A DNA stretch of 64,000 bases from Symsagittifera roscoffensis (lineage: Eukaryota; Xenacoelomorpha; Acoela; Convolutidae). The notes below the pieces were generated by a model. That model was not told the origin of the DNA. It saw nothing but the letters and a program-made list of their open reading frames with translations, and did no database searches. A program made the translations under genes and the position numbers. Location of the stretch: contig NC_087065.1 of NCBI RefSeq assembly GCF_963678635.1, forward strand, positions 8,579,209 through 8,643,208, read 5' to 3'. Below are positions 51,014 to 62,600 of the stretch, piece by piece (positions within the stretch are counted from its first letter, which is position 1; each line of letters begins with the position of its first letter).

Positions 51014-51170
51014 GGTCTGCTCGAGGCATGCTTTGACAAGGCTCGAGGTATGTTTTGACTGTGCTCGAGGTATGTTTTGACCGTGCTCCACCGTGCTCGA
51101 GGTATGTTTTGACCGTTATCGACCGTGCTCGAAGTATGTTTCGATCGTAATCAAGGTATGTTACAGGCAC
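51014..51170. repeat. 22-bp minisatellite, block 2
   Basis: About six units of GTGCTCGAGGTATGTTTTGACC with variants (CTGCTCGAGGCATGCTTTGAC, AAGGCTCGAGGTATGTTTTGAC, GTGCTCGAAGTATGTTTCGATC, GTAATCAAGGTATGTTACAG). It shares the GACCGTGCTCGA core with block 1, 800 bases away. Confidence 0.85.
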
Positions 51171-51368
51171 TTTACAAATTACGTTACAGGTATCTGTACG
51201 AGGAATCCACTTACATTTCGGAACATATTTTTACACCATGGAACCCAGGAACATACAGACCCCAAATTTGGCGCCTATCTATTGCACATTTTGGCCTGTT
51301 AATGGCCAAGATTTGACATGTGCTTGAATTTTATAAGTCGAAGCTTAAAGTGAGCACCTCGACCCGGG
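51171..51368. other. Spacer before the second LTR element
   Basis: No feature. It ends CTCGACCCGGG at the LTR border, and the matching target duplication would lie beyond the window. Confidence 0.4.
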
Positions 51369-51677
51369 TGTGATGAGGAATGAAATGATGTGACTCAATT
51401 GAAAACAAATGTTTAGTTCAATGCGTTAATTTAATCTTTGAAAGCAAAGCCTTTTTTTCTGCTTTTCTCGGTTCCGCGAACCAGCTCATAATGACCGATT
51501 TTGTGTACGTAGAGCTTCACACTAAAAATGAGGCAACTCGGTGGTCCACACCAAATGACCTTGATACTAAGTTAATAACAATATAGCAGCATATTTAGAA
51601 ATAACAATATGAGTCCCAAGGTCAGTGTGCAGCAATATCACAATGGCTACTGCACTTGCAGTAAGTGCCGTACCACA
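51369..51677 (-). repeat. Complete 309-bp LTR (3' end of the second element)
   Basis: On the minus strand it starts TGTGGTACGGC (51677) and ends CCTCATCACA (51369), so it has TGTG...CACA ends. The 195 bases from 51369 to 51563 are matched without gaps at 57966-58160 and 62406-62600. The borders are supported by a purine tract on one side and by the primer site next to the matching end in the array copies. Confidence 0.85.
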
Positions 51678-51684
51678 CTCCCCT
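51678..51684 (-). other. Polypurine tract of the second element
   Basis: Minus strand AGGGGAG directly before the LTR start TGTGG. This is the expected primer for plus-strand DNA synthesis. Confidence 0.6.
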
Positions 51685-51797
51685 GGGTTAAGAAAGTTTT
51701 ATATACTGTACTTAAGAAACTTAATAAATAACTATGAGTTTTACACTCAGTTTTAATTACTTTAGCAAAACAATTTGTTTGAGGCTGTCTCTCCTTA

Positions 51798-53205
51798 TCA
51801 TTTCTCTTCTTTGTCAGGAATGTCGGCTTCAAAACTCAGGTAAACACGCCACGATGCATTCCAACATCTCGAAATGTCTAATGCTTCACTGCCAAATTTT
51901 CGTCTGAACAAGTAATTCTCAAGTAGGCCCAATTTTGTATCCTCCGGTGTGTTTAAGTCCGTTCTAAAATTTGCCAGTTTTTTTCGATAAGCCAGGAGAG
52001 CTGCCCTGTTGAGATCTATTAAGTCCTGATTAGAGCTGACCAACTTTACTGAATGCTTATAGCGAAGCCCATATCTGCTTGGTCCTTTGTTCTTGGTGGT
52101 TCGTTCACTTCGCCTCACTGTAGCGTCGCTGTCGCCGGACTCATCCAAAAATCCTGGGGGAGCGTTTTTGCTGAATTCACTTTCCCTATCTGTAGACTTC
52201 AGAATGTCCTCAGCTGCTCTCTGAACCCATCTTGCTAATACTTGGTCCGCTAGTTTGTTCCATTTGTTTGTATTTAAGTCTCGGCTCTGAAAGGTTTCTA
52301 ATATTTTGTCTGCTGGTGTGTTTCTTGTGATGACTTTGCTTTCTTCATTTGTTTTCTTTGGTGTAGACGTGCTAGGACTGAATGCCTCTGCAGTAGATGA
52401 CAGTGATTCTTTGTCTTTTGCGTTACAATGTTCTGCCTCGTGAGCTGTTGCTGCAGATTTTTGCCTTCTTGCCATTTTGTTTGGCTCCTTTAGGCACTGA
52501 ACTCGTCGAGTTTTCTACTACAGGTCCCGCATTATTCGGTATGGCCCTTTTTACTGAAAGATTGAGGCCCCCGTTCACCTCCGTATCCCTTGAAGATGTT
52601 AAAATCACTATCTTGGAATAGCGTTGCGGTATTCGTCGATTTTCTGATGAATTAGGGATTGCGTCGGAGTCACTATTCGCTGGTTGTTTGTCATTTGCCT
52701 TTTTCTTGGATTTGGTTTTAGGCTTGTCTCCGTGTGGACTTATACTTTCGTTTCCTTTCTTTGAACTCTTTCCTTTCTGCGCGCCGGTGTCATTTTTTGC
52801 TTGTGCGATATCGCTCTTTCTATATACTGCACCAGCAGCCATTTTCACTGTGAGCGGCGTCTCTGACTGCCTTTTACCTTTTAACAGATTTGTAAGTGCT
52901 TTCCCACTTTTCCTGTTTTCATCCTTCCTCAAAAGGTTTGGTGACCTTGATAGTTCGGCCTCCTGGGGTTTGTCTTCGATGAAGCCGTACTGCCACGAAT
53001 ACAGAAGTTCCTTCCGCAAGTCAGGGTTGATCGTACCGGTTTCATCGACCACTCTCCTCAAGTCATTGGCGGAGGTGTCTTTTCTTGTCTCATTCCACTT
53101 GCATTTGCTTCCAATAGCGTTCTTAACGCTTTTGCCCGGTCTCGATCTCTCGCCGATTCCACTTCTGTTTTGAACAGTGGACTCACTTCCCGACTGAATT
53201 GTCAT
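51798..53205 (-). pseudogene. pol: Pol C-terminal extension of the second element
   Basis: Two overlapping frames, 53205-52423 (260 codons) and 52475-51798 (225 codons), follow integrase. The first contains SANDLRRVVDETGTINPDLR, a helical KELLYSWQYGFI segment and Lys-rich low-complexity parts. The second contains a helix (DKILETFQSRDLNTNKWNKL), then RRSERTTKNKGPSRYG, a common closing motif of gypsy Pol, then a C-terminal helical part (RAALLAYRKKLANFRTDL). They look like one ~500-residue extension split by frameshifts. Function unknown; such tails can guide integration or bind Gag. Confidence 0.6.
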
Positions 53206-54177
53206 TTCTTGACGATCTTTACGTTATCTCTCGATTGGTCGACTCTTTTCTTTAGCTGAGTGGCCGTTAATGCTGAACGATCCAGATGTTTTTTATCTAA
53301 ACGATCAGAATTTTTAATAAACGAATCCTTTAGGATTTTAAATTCAGTTTTCGGGAGACGTTTGAAATGCTCTTCAAATGGCGAACATTGTATAGTTTTT
53401 TTGTTTGCTCCACCTAAGATCTCGGATTTTTGTGCTCAGTGTAAATTTTGTTGATGATACCTTTTCATCCAATATCATAACTCGCAATATTCGTTTGATC
53501 GTTTGAATTGTTCGTTCAACCAAGCCACAACCCCTGTGATCCCCTACTGGACAGATTTTTTGTTCAATGTTATGTTCGGCACAGTACTTTTTCATCGTTT
53601 TGCCTTTAGAGCCCGAGAATTGATCGGTTCTTTCGGATTCTGGTATCCCATGTGTGTCAATATAAGCTCGAAGAAATTTCACTGATGATTTACCCCCATC
53701 GACTTAGTAATTTTTACCGACGGAAACTTCGAATATCTGTCTATGGCTACTAGTAGGTAAATTTTCTTGCCCTTAGTATCTTCTAATGGTCCCGCATAGT
53801 CTAGTTGAAGTTCTTGCGCCGGCTGCGAGAGCAGCGGAAGTGGTTTTGATGCGTTTTTCGGTATAATATATTTAGCATTCTTACCGTAGCGAGTACAACT
53901 TCTCTACTCCTCCGCCACATTCACAATGTCTATGTGCATATGTGGCCACCACAGGTATCTGGACACATCTAGCATCGCTTCCTGTCCTGGGTGGCCGCGG
54001 TGTATTCTCTTTAAGACTGCTGGACACAGTTGTCTTGGCACCGCCAGTCTTCCGTCTACTACGATGCAATCGTCCACAACTGTCATCTGGTGCCAAAACG
54101 AATTCGTGTAAGGCCCCATTAGCTCGAAACTGTGCCGATCTTTTCGCTCTATGGCCCTCTTCAGCCTGTCCATCCAT
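53206..54177 (-). pseudogene. pol: Integrase of the second element (unit 1, most complete)
   Basis: The zinc-binding H2C2 region (HRGHPGQEAMLDVSRYLWWP and, after an in-frame TAG near 53899, SCTRYGKN) is at 54060-53880. The first catalytic Asp is in LQLDYAGPL (~53805). After a frameshift near 53690, ERTDQFSGSKG (second Asp) and GLVERTIQTIKR (Glu) give D-x35-E. The C-terminal side has SPFEEHFKRLPKTEF. The core is recognisable but broken by one stop and at least two frame changes. Confidence 0.85.
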
Positions 54178-54780
54178 TTATCCTCTGTGGTGAGTTCTGC
54201 CAGAAGATTTCTATCGAACAGTTTTGAACAGTCTTTTCGATTTTCCGTTGTCTGAATTCATTCTGTCGTGATTTTCTCTCCACTTTAGCAACTAGGCTCA
54301 CTTCTGGGCTTTCTGAGGTCGTGTCGGCTGTAAGATCCACTTCAATGATTTTGAATCGTTCGCACTTGTGGAATCTCCTCGAGGGCTGATTAACTCCGTC
54401 GACGCTTGTAACTGTAACATATTTTCCGGTTTGACTCTGTCATTTCTCTCGGATCCCACTAGATCCCAAAATGACATTAATTTCCCTGGTTCCTCCCCTG
54501 ACAATGTTGGTTGATTTCTGTCCTTTCGTTTTTTCGGTGTAACTTTTTGCCATTCAACTTGCGGTATGTCAGAGTCTGAACTCTCACATTCATTTCCTGT
54601 TGCCCCCTTCTGTACTGTTCTCTTCATTTATTCTTTCGTAAATTTCTTTTTCTGCTTTGCTGCAATTTTTCTCTCTTTTTCGTTGCTTTTCATATCAACC
54701 GACTGTATACAACGAGTTATCTTGTTTAAAGTATTTTGATCGCAATTTGAGAGTCGTGAGCTTTGACCGTTCTCGTTCCG
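54178..54780 (-). pseudogene. pol: RNase H to integrase linker, unit 1
   Basis: The 109-codon frame 54627-54298 has GATGNECESSDSDIPQVEW, PKKRKDRNQPTLSGEEPGK and a Thr/Ser-rich end. A Lys-rich helix precedes it. Unit 1 lacks 38 bases that units 2 and 3 carry (58850-58890 and 63274-63314). Confidence 0.6.
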
Positions 54781-55470
54781 GTCGTGCTTTGTTCGTTTTG
54801 AACAGAACGTTTGCTATAGCAACCACGGGATGACGTGTTCAGTGTTTCGTCCGTTGCGTTTATTTCTTGGGATTATTCTAGATTATTTTCATTATTAGTG
54901 AAAATATTTGTATCGATTAGCCGACTGTTTAAGCAGTCGAGTGCTTTATGAAATTGATCGATCGATGCGACCACAAATTTTTCGTCCAATTTTGACTCAG
55001 GCCACGGTTCCCCAATCGGATCTCTAGACAAATAATCTACAATCCCCATATCGTTTTCTGGTTAAACCACCTTGCTATTGATAAGGTAGCAGACGGTCTA
55101 CCCATCTTGTGAGTCTAGGTTGATACATTTTATTAGACTTATGTTCCCCTAATGCTGATGTGAGGGCTTTGTGGTCGGTTAGTAGGAAGAATTATTTTTC
55201 CTTGTAAATAATGTTTGAATCGATCAACTGACCAAACCACTGCAAGCAGTTCGAGCTCATTTGTTGAATACTTCTTTTCTTGAGCATTAAGGTAACGTGA
55301 TGCAAATTTAATCGGTACCCAGTAGTTCCCATCAATCGATTGTTCTAAGGTTGCGTCGAGGCCGCTATGGCTCGCATGGCATTTTACCCGAGTCTTTTTG
55401 AGGGGATCGTAGTAATTAAATTGTGCGATCCTTTCTACCGCCTTTTAAATCTCTTAGAATATTAGAGAGT
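54781..55470 (-). pseudogene. pol: RNase H, unit 1
   Basis: Reading from 55440: a VKCHASHSGLDATLEQ motif (the usual TDAS is HAS, so the first catalytic Asp is lost), NYWVPIKFASRYLNAQEKK, NELELLAVVWSVDRFKHYLQ, then LTDHKALTSAL and, at ~55047-54960, the closing VDYLSRDPIGEP. Stops lie between the parts. Confidence 0.75.
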
Positions 55471-56413
55471 GTTGTTCCCCCACTCGAATTTTTTTTACAG
55501 GCAATTTAATTTTCCTCACTTTCTTCTCATTCTCTTCTCTAAGCATTGGTTGATCAGTTAGACTTGCTGCGTTAGGAATGAACTTAGATAAGTTTTTGAT
55601 GCTACCCATAAACGATCTTCACTGTTTGAGCAATTTTCGGTGTTGTAGTTTAAAAATTGCTTCCGTTTTTGTAAATTTAGGCGTTATCCCACTCAGTGTA
55701 AGTTTATGGCTAAACCAATTGACTTCCGACTGAAAAAACTCACTTTTTGCTATTTTTAACGCCAGATTTTTGTCATCTAGTTTTTTTAGTACGTCTAGTA
55801 CAAGTTTTTCGTGTTCTGTTTTCTCTCCTTTAGAGACAATAATTTTGTCGTCCAGAAAGCAAAATGTGTTTTTAGCATGGTTTAAGGTACGATCCATTGC
55901 CTTTTGGAATTTTGCGAGCATATCTGCTAGCCCGTAGAAACCTGTCAGAATTCTGTAAGTTGCCGTAGCTTGACCGCCGACTATGTTGAAGTTACCTTGC
56001 TTAGCTGTTTCAGCAGTTAATCGAAGTTGGCTGTACGCATACTTTAAATCAAGTACCGTGAAGTTTATTGTGCTTGTGTTTTGTAAGTTACTATCTGACT
56101 CACTCCATCTAATAATTCATCAACATTGGGCTTTTGATAAATATTTTTGTATAATTGTCTGTTTATCGGCTTTGCATCTAATGCCAATTTGATGGAGTCG
56201 TCTTTTTTCACTGTTATTACTATTGCAGCAATAAAACAATCGCTTTGGCATTAATCTTATCTTGTTATATGACCTTCTGATAATAATTTTTCATGTTCAT
56301 TTTGGACTTTCCCTTGAATATGAATAGGTATTCTTCTACCTTTTTCCTGTATTGGACCTAACGGGTACTTGAACTTCGTGTTGACTAAATGGTTTTTAGA
56401 CTCTCCCTGTCGG
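55471..56413 (-). pseudogene. pol: Reverse transcriptase, unit 1
   Basis: From ~56330 downward: GRRIPIHIQGKVQ-like start, KKDDSIKLALDAKPINRQLY, YQKPNVDELLDG, then a 100-codon frame at 55921-55619 with FCFLDDKIIVSKGEKTEHE (catalytic DD kept as FLDD) and VNWFSHKLTLSGI. Several stops interrupt the thumb and the palm start. Confidence 0.8.
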
Positions 56414-56870
56414 TCAAATAGAGATGAAAATAATTTTATAAAACTTTTGTTTCATACCTTCTGGCTGCTCGCACATTAGCACGTCAAACCTGGATCTATT
56501 GATAGGGGATGATTTCTGAGATGTATGGATCCCCATTTTCCCCTGCAAATCCAGACCCAGAATACATCTTGCTCGTCTTTCTGTAACCAGCAAAGACGCG
56601 TCCGGAGCTTCCCAACCCGCCGAACGAATATTTGCATGTAATGCTCCTAATATCTGGATTGGGTGTTTATTGTAATCTATAAACTGCATTGTCAGGTTCA
56701 GTTTTTCCGCTGGAAAAAATTTGATTTCGGATGATCCATCCAAAATTGTTTTGCGGTTGTCCACTTTAGAAACAACACTGGGCTTCCCGAATCAATCGTC
56801 ATGTTGATGATTTGGTTTTCTACTAAAACCAGCGCTTTCAATGCTTTTATTTGATGCGATCTTAGATCTT
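56414..56870 (-). pseudogene. pol: Aspartic protease, unit 1
   Basis: MTIDSGSPVLFLKW (Asp-Ser-Gly active site), ending CILGLDLQGKMGI, the gypsy ILG..fl motif. A frameshift near 56760 splits it, whereas unit 2 reads through this place in one frame (60690-61373). Confidence 0.75.
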
Positions 56871-57927
56871 GCCGAATATCGATTTTTTTGATAGCTTGGG
56901 TAGTATTGATCCTGTTTTCCTCGTTCATTTTGGATTTCACCCTTTCTACTCCCCTTTTAAGTGGTTTCTCCACTTTTGGTTCTACCACCATTATCTCGAA
57001 CTCTGGAATCGAATGATTTTCCACATCGTGTGCATGGTTTCTGGTCTGAACGGGGTTTTGTACTTTTATTGTCATTCCATCTCTTTTGAGATTGATTTTT
57101 TTTCTGTCCTCTGTAGTTTGAATTTTTATTACCAACTGCCATTATGGGTTATGTTTTGTTTTGATCTGTGTCTCCCGCAATTGGCGCACTCCTGTGCTTC
57201 CGTTCCTTGATTTCTGAAACGCTTGTGTGGTTTGTTTACTCTGCTCAAATTTGATAACTCATTTGAGTACTTCGTCTGGCGTGAAGGTTCCGAACGTCAG
57301 AGTATCTTGCAATGCTGTTTTTTTTCATTCTAGATATGAATAAATCTCGAACTAATTCTTCTTCCAGACCGCCCAGTTCGGCTGTAGCTGCTTGTGCAGT
57401 TAGTGCCGCGTGAAACGATTCTAACGTCTCCATTGTTTCTTGAGCTCTGGTGAATAATCTATATCGTTCGTACGTAATGTTTTTGTGTTTTTTCCAATGA
57501 TGCTTTGGCCAATACCACCTTTTCTCTAAATTCCGCGTGTGGCTTTTTCTGCGCGATTTTCTTTTCCCCCTCGGTACCAAGTGACAGGAATAAACAAGAC
57601 GTAACTCGTTTTTGAGTTTCATCATAGAACACATTATGTCCGACTTTGGGTCCGCGTTACCTTCTTTCTTGTTTCTCAAGTATTACTTTGTCTCATCTCA
57701 AGCTTTGCTTCCCGGTCCGTTAATTCCTGTGCACTTTCGGCTTCTCCCGGAGTTTCTGGACGAGGTATTGGCTCATCAACAACTTCTTTTGGGTCTTCTA
57801 GTATTATCTCAGGATTCACATTTTGTTTCACCGTCACTGCTAGCCTAAATTGATCCAAACAAATTTTAAAATTCCACGGTGGATCCGATCTAACTGACGC
57901 CCAGAAAAATGGGATGGCCATTTCCAT
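56871..57927 (-). pseudogene. gag: Gag, unit 1
   Basis: ATG 57927 opens 83 codons (FFWASVRSDPPWNFKICLDQ, a usual start for this Gag type). A frameshift at ~57678 leads to 144 codons with FTRAQETMETLESFHAALTA and LGGLEEELVRDLFISRMKK, the capsid helices. The Arg/Lys-rich nucleocapsid follows, with KPCTRCG. The zinc knuckles are cut: about 165 bases present in unit 2 (61285-61448) are missing here. Confidence 0.75.
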
Positions 57928-57944
57928 TCAATTATCCTGTGCCA

Positions 57945-57965
57945 CGAATCCTGCTGGCTGCGCCT
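57945..57965 (-). other. Primer-binding site, unit 1/2 junction
   Basis: Next to the LTR end. The plus strand reads CGAATCCTGCTGGCTGCGCC, which looks like a tRNA 3' end (T-loop GAATCC, acceptor, CC). The same site occurs at 62385-62405. Confidence 0.6.
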
Positions 57966-58160
57966 TGTGATAAGGAATGAAATGCTGTGACTCAATTGAA
58001 AACAAATGTTTAGTTCAAAGAGGTAATTGAATCTTTAAAAGCTAAGCTTTCTTTTCTGCTTTTCTCTGTTCCGCGAACCAGCTCATAATGCCGTATCTTG
58101 TGTACGTAGAGCTTCACACTAAAATTGAGGCAACTCGGTGGTCCACACCAAATGACCTTG
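57966..58160 (-). repeat. Partial LTR (195 bp) at array junction 1
   Basis: Matches 51369-51563 without gaps and stops abruptly after ATGACCTTG. The other 114 bp of the LTR are absent, and integrase-derived sequence follows directly. Confidence 0.9.
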
Positions 58161-58231
58161 GTGGCCGCGGTGGCCGCGGTGGCCGCGGTGGCCGCGGTGG
58201 CCGCGGTGTATTCCTGTCCTGGGTGGCCGCG
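58161..58231 (-). repeat. 9-bp GTGGCCGCG repeat at junction 1
   Basis: Five tandem units (58161-58205), a 17-base interruption and one more unit (58223-58231). Unit 1 has one copy (53991) and junction 2 has three. In the minus-strand integrase frame this reads as repeated His-Arg-Gly. Confidence 0.9.
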
Positions 58232-58905
58232 GTGTATTCTCTTTAAGACTGGGACGCATTTGTCCTGGCATTGCCAGTCTTCCGTATACTACAATGCAAT
58301 CGTCCACAACTGTCATCTGGTGCCATAACGAATTCGTCTAAGGCCCCATTAGCTCAAAACTGTGCCGATTTTTTCGCTCTATGACCCTCCTCAGCCTGTC
58401 CATCCATGTATCCTCTGTGGTGAGTTCTGCTAGAAGATTTCTATCGAACAGTTTCGAACAGTCTTCTCGATTTTCCGTTGTCTGAATTCATTCTGTCGTG
58501 ATTTTCTCTCCCTTTTAGCAACTAGGCTCACTTCTGGGCTTTCTGAGGTCGTGTCGGCTGTAAGATCCACTTCAATGATTTTGAATCGTTCGCACTTGTG
58601 GAATCTCCTCGAGGGCTGATCAACTCCGTCGACGCTTGTAACTGTAACATATTTTCCGGTTTGACTCTGTCATTTCTCTCGGATCCCACTAGATCCCAAA
58701 ATGACATTAATTTCCCTGGTTCCTCCCCTGACAATGTTGGTTGATTTCTGTCCTTTCGTTTTTTCGGTGTAACTTTTTGCCATCAACTTGCGGTATGTCA
58801 GAGTCTGAACTCTCACATTCATTTCCTGTTGCCCCCTTCTGTACTGTTCTCGTTGTTTTTGAAATGTTGTTTTTGTTATTTCTTCCAGCAATTTTCTTCA
58901 TTTAT
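58232..58905 (-). pseudogene. pol: Integrase start and linker, unit 2
   Basis: VVDDCIVVYGRLAMPGQM (58316 on) precedes the repeat-disrupted H2C2 region. Upstream lie the linker parts SGEEPGKLMSFWDLVGSE and NECESSDSDIPQV. The integrase core is absent because the unit ends at the junction. Confidence 0.7.
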
Positions 58906-59740
58906 TCTTTCGTAAATTTTTTTTTCTGCTTTGCTACAATTTTTCTCTCTTTTTCGTTGCTTTTCATATCAACCGACTGTATACAACGAGTTATCTTGTT
59001 TAAAGTATTTTGATCGCAATTTGAGAGTCGTGAGCTTTGACCGTTCTCGTTCCGGTCGAGCTTTGTTCGTTTTGAACAGAACGTTTGCTATAGCAACCAC
59101 GGGATGACGTGTTCAGTGTTTCGTCCGTTGCGTTTCTTTCTTGGGATTGTTCTAGATTATTTTCATTATTAGTGAAAGTATTTGTATCGATTAGCCGACT
59201 GTTTAAGCAGTCGAGTGCTTTATGAAATTGATCGATCGATGCGACCACAAATTTTTCGTCCAATTTTGACTCAGGCCACGGTTCCCCAATCGGATCTCTA
59301 GACAAATAATCTACAATCCCCATATCGTTTTCTGGTTAAACCACCTTGCTATTGATAAGGTAGCAGACGGTCTACCCATCTTGTGAGTCTAGGTTGATAC
59401 ATTTTATTAGACTTCTGTTCCCCTAATGCTGATGTGAGGGCTTTGTGGTCGGTTAGTAGGAAGAATTATTTTCCTTGTAAATAATGTTTGAATCGATCAA
59501 CTGACCAAACCACTGCAAGCAGTTCGAGCTCATTTGTTGAATACTTCTTTTCTTGAGCATTAAGGTAACGTGATGCAAATTTAATCGGTACCCAGTAGTT
59601 CCCATCAATCGATTGTTCTAAGGTTGCGTCGAGGCCGCTATGGCTCGCATGGCATTTTACCCGAGTCTTTTTGAGGGGATCGTAGTAATTAAATTGTGCG
59701 ATCCTTTCCACCGCCTTTTAAATCTCTTAGAATATTAGAG
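58906..59740 (-). pseudogene. pol: RNase H, unit 2
   Basis: Frame 59711-59466 has VKCHASHSGLDATLEQ, NELELLAVVWSVDRFKHYLQ; frame 59323-59000 has VDYLSRDPIGEPWPESKLDE and the following spacer. The lost catalytic Asp (HAS) is shared with unit 1. Confidence 0.8.
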
Positions 59741-60689
59741 AGTGTTGTTCCCCCACTCGAATTTTTTTTACAGGCAATTTAATTTTCCTCACTTTCTTCT
59801 TCTCATTCTCTTCTCTAAGCATTGGTTGATCAGTTAGACTTGCTGCGTTAGGAATGAACTTAGATAAGTTTTTGATGCTACCCATAAACGATCTTCACTG
59901 TTTGAGCAATTTTCGGTGTTGTAGTTTAAAAATTGCTTCCGTTTTTGTAAATTTAGGCGTTATCCCACTCAGTGTAAGTTTATGGCTAAACCAATTGACT
60001 TCCGACTGAAAAAACTCACTTTTTGCTATTTTTAACGCCAGATTTTTGTCATCTAGTTTTTTTAGTACGTCTAGTACAAGTTTTTCGTGTTCTGTTTTCT
60101 CTCCTTTAGAGACAATAATTTTGTCGTCCAGAAAGCAAAATGTGTTTTTAGCATGGTTTAAGGTACGATCCATTGCCTTTTGGAATTTTGCGAGCATATC
60201 TGCTAGCCCGTAGAAACCTGTCAGAATTCTGTAAGTTGCCGTAGCTTGACCGCCGACTATGTTGAAGTTACCTTGCTTAGCTGTTTCAGCAGTTAATCGA
60301 AGTTGGCTGTACGCATACTTTAAATCAAGTACCGTGAAGTTTATTGTGCTTGTGTTTTGTAAGTTACTATCTGACTCACTCCATCTAATAATTCATCAAC
60401 ATTGGGCTTTTGATAATTATTTTTGTATAATTGTCTGTTTATCGGCTTTGCATCTAATGCCAATTTGATGGAGTCGTCTTTTTTCACTGTTGTTACTATT
60501 GCAGCAATAAAACAGTCGCTTTGGCATTAATCTTATCTTGTTATATGACCTTCTGATAATAATTTTTCATGTTCATTTTGGACTTTCCCTTGAATATGAA
60601 TAGGTATTCTTCTACCTTTTTCCTGTATTGGACCTAACGGGTACTTGAACTTCGTGTTGACTAAATGGTTTTTAGACTCTCCCTGTCGG
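59741..60689 (-). pseudogene. pol: Reverse transcriptase, unit 2
   Basis: Frame 60197-59895 is identical in protein to 55921-55619 (FCFLDDKIIV and so on). The upstream palm (IKLALDAKPINRQLY) has the same stops as unit 1. Confidence 0.8.
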
Positions 60690-61373
60690 TCAAATAGAGA
60701 TGAAAATAATTTTATAAAACTTTTGTTTCATACCTTCTGACTGCTCGCACATTAGCACGTCAAACCTGGATCTATTAATAGGGGATGATTTCTGAGATGT
60801 ATGGATCCCCATTTTCCCCTGCAAATCCAGACCCAGAATACATCTTGCTCGTCTTTCTGTAACCAGCAAAGACGCGTCCGGAGCTTCCCAACCCGCCGAA
60901 CGAATATTTGCATGTAATGCTCCTAATATCTGGATTGGGTGTTTATTGTAATCTATAAACTGCATTGTCAGGTTCAGTTTTTCGGCTGGAAAAAATTTGA
61001 TTTCGGATGATCCATCCAAAAATTGTTTTGCGGTTGTCCACTTTAGAAACAACACTGGGCTTCCCGAATCAATCGTCATGTTGATGATTTGGTTTTCTAC
61101 TAAAACCAGCGCTTTCAATGCTTTTATTTGATGCGATCTTAGATCTTGCCGAATATCGATTTTTTTGATAGCTTGGGTAGTATTGATCCTGTTTTCCTCG
61201 TTCATTTTGGATTTCACCCTTTCTACTCCCCTTTTAAGTGGTTTCTCCACTTTTGGTTCTACCACCATTATCTCGAACTCGTCACATGAATCAAAACTTT
61301 GAATTAAATTGCATTCTTCTTCTGAGCTAGATTTGTCTTCCCCAATCTCATTCACTTGATTTGAGCGACACAT
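60690..61373 (-). pseudogene. pol: Protease and nucleocapsid end, unit 2
   Basis: A 227-codon open frame, the longest piece in the array. It runs from MCRSNQVNEIGEDKSSSEEE through a Lys/Glu-rich linker to MTIDSGSPVLFL and CILGLDLQGKMGI. The retropepsin Asp-Ser-Gly and ILG motifs are kept. It shows what unit 1 lost by frameshift. Confidence 0.8.
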
Positions 61374-62367
61374 TTTTGCAAAATGGTTCGGTTTATTACA
61401 ATTCTTTCAGATTTTCCCCATTGCTGGACAATTTTTCATATGACCTGGACCGAATGATTATCCACATCGTGTGCATGGTTTCTGGTCTGAACGGGGTTTT
61501 GTACTTTTATTGTCATTCCATCTCTTTTGAGATTGATTTTTTTTCTGTCCTCTGTAGTTTGAATTTTTATTACCAACTGCCATTATGGGTTATATTTGTT
61601 TTGATCTGTGTCTCCCGCAATTGGCGCACTCCTGTGCTTCCGTTCCTTGATTTCTGAAACGCTTGTGTGGTTTGTTTACTCTGCTCAAATTTGATAACTC
61701 ATTTGAGTACTTCGTCTGGCGTGAAGGTTCCGAACGTCAGAGTATCTTGCAATGCTGTTTTTTTTCATTCTAGATATGAATAAATCTCGAACTAATTCTT
61801 CTTCCAGACCGCCCAGTTCGGCTGTAGCTGCTTGTGCAGTTAGTGCCGCGTGAAACGATTCTAACGTCTCCATTGTTTCTTGAGCTCTGGTGAATAATCT
61901 ATATCGTTCGTACGTAATGTTTTTGTGTTTTTTCCAATGATGCTTTGGCCAATACCACCTTTTCTCTAAATTCCGCGTGTGGCTTTTTCTGCACGATTTT
62001 CTTTTCCCCCTCGGTACCAAGTGACAGGAATAAACAAGACGTACGTCGTTTTTGAGTTTCATCATAGAACACATTATGTCCGACTTTGGGTCCGCGTTAC
62101 CTTCTTTCTTGTTTCTCAAGTATTACTTTGTCTCATCTCAAGCTTTGCTTCCCGGTCCGTTAATTCCTGTGCACTTTCGGCTTCTCCCGGAGTTTCTGGA
62201 CGAGGTATTGGCTCATCAACAACTTCTTTTGGGTCTTCTAGTATTATCTCAGGATTCACATTTTGTTTCACCGTCACTGCTAGCCTAAATTGATCCAAAC
62301 AAATTTTAAAATTCCACGGTGGATCCGATCTAACTGACGCCCAGAAAAATGGGATGGCCATTTCCAT
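61374..62367 (-). pseudogene. gag: Gag, unit 2
   Basis: Same layout as unit 1: 62367-62116 and 62119-61685 with the same frameshift, then CTRCG, SFGPGHMKNC and NCNKPNHFAKMC. These make two zinc knuckles in which stops replace expected residues (CTRCG-stop-SF, and TGA before KNC, where Cys is expected). Confidence 0.75.
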
Positions 62368-62405
62368 TCAATTATCCTGTGCCACGAATCCTGCTGGCTG
62401 CGCCT

Positions 62406-62600
62406 TGTGATAAGGAATGAAATGCTGTGACTCAATTGAAAACAAATGTTTAGTTCAAAGAGGTAATTGAATCTTTAAAAGCTAAGCTTTCTTTTCTGCT
62501 TTTCTCTGTTCCGCGAACCAGCTCATAATGCCGTATCTTGTGTACGTAGAGCTTCACACTAAAATTGAGGCAACTCGGTGGTCCACACCAAATGACCTTG
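62406..62600 (-). repeat. Partial LTR (195 bp) at array junction 2
   Basis: Same end point as at junction 1, so the two junctions are copies of one event. Confidence 0.9.

Noticed and set aside
51014-51170. CRISPR-like array
   Set aside because: Units are contiguous variants of one 22-bp sequence without unique spacers, in an animal genome.
52053-53173. Plus-strand frames opposite the pol tail
   Set aside because: Shadows of the minus-strand coding region; the minus strand has the Pol closing motif.
53202-53205. ATGA stop-start overlap as coupled translation of a separate ORF after integrase
   Set aside because: The upstream frame stays open with similar composition for over 30 codons past the TGA, so one frameshifted pol tail is more likely.
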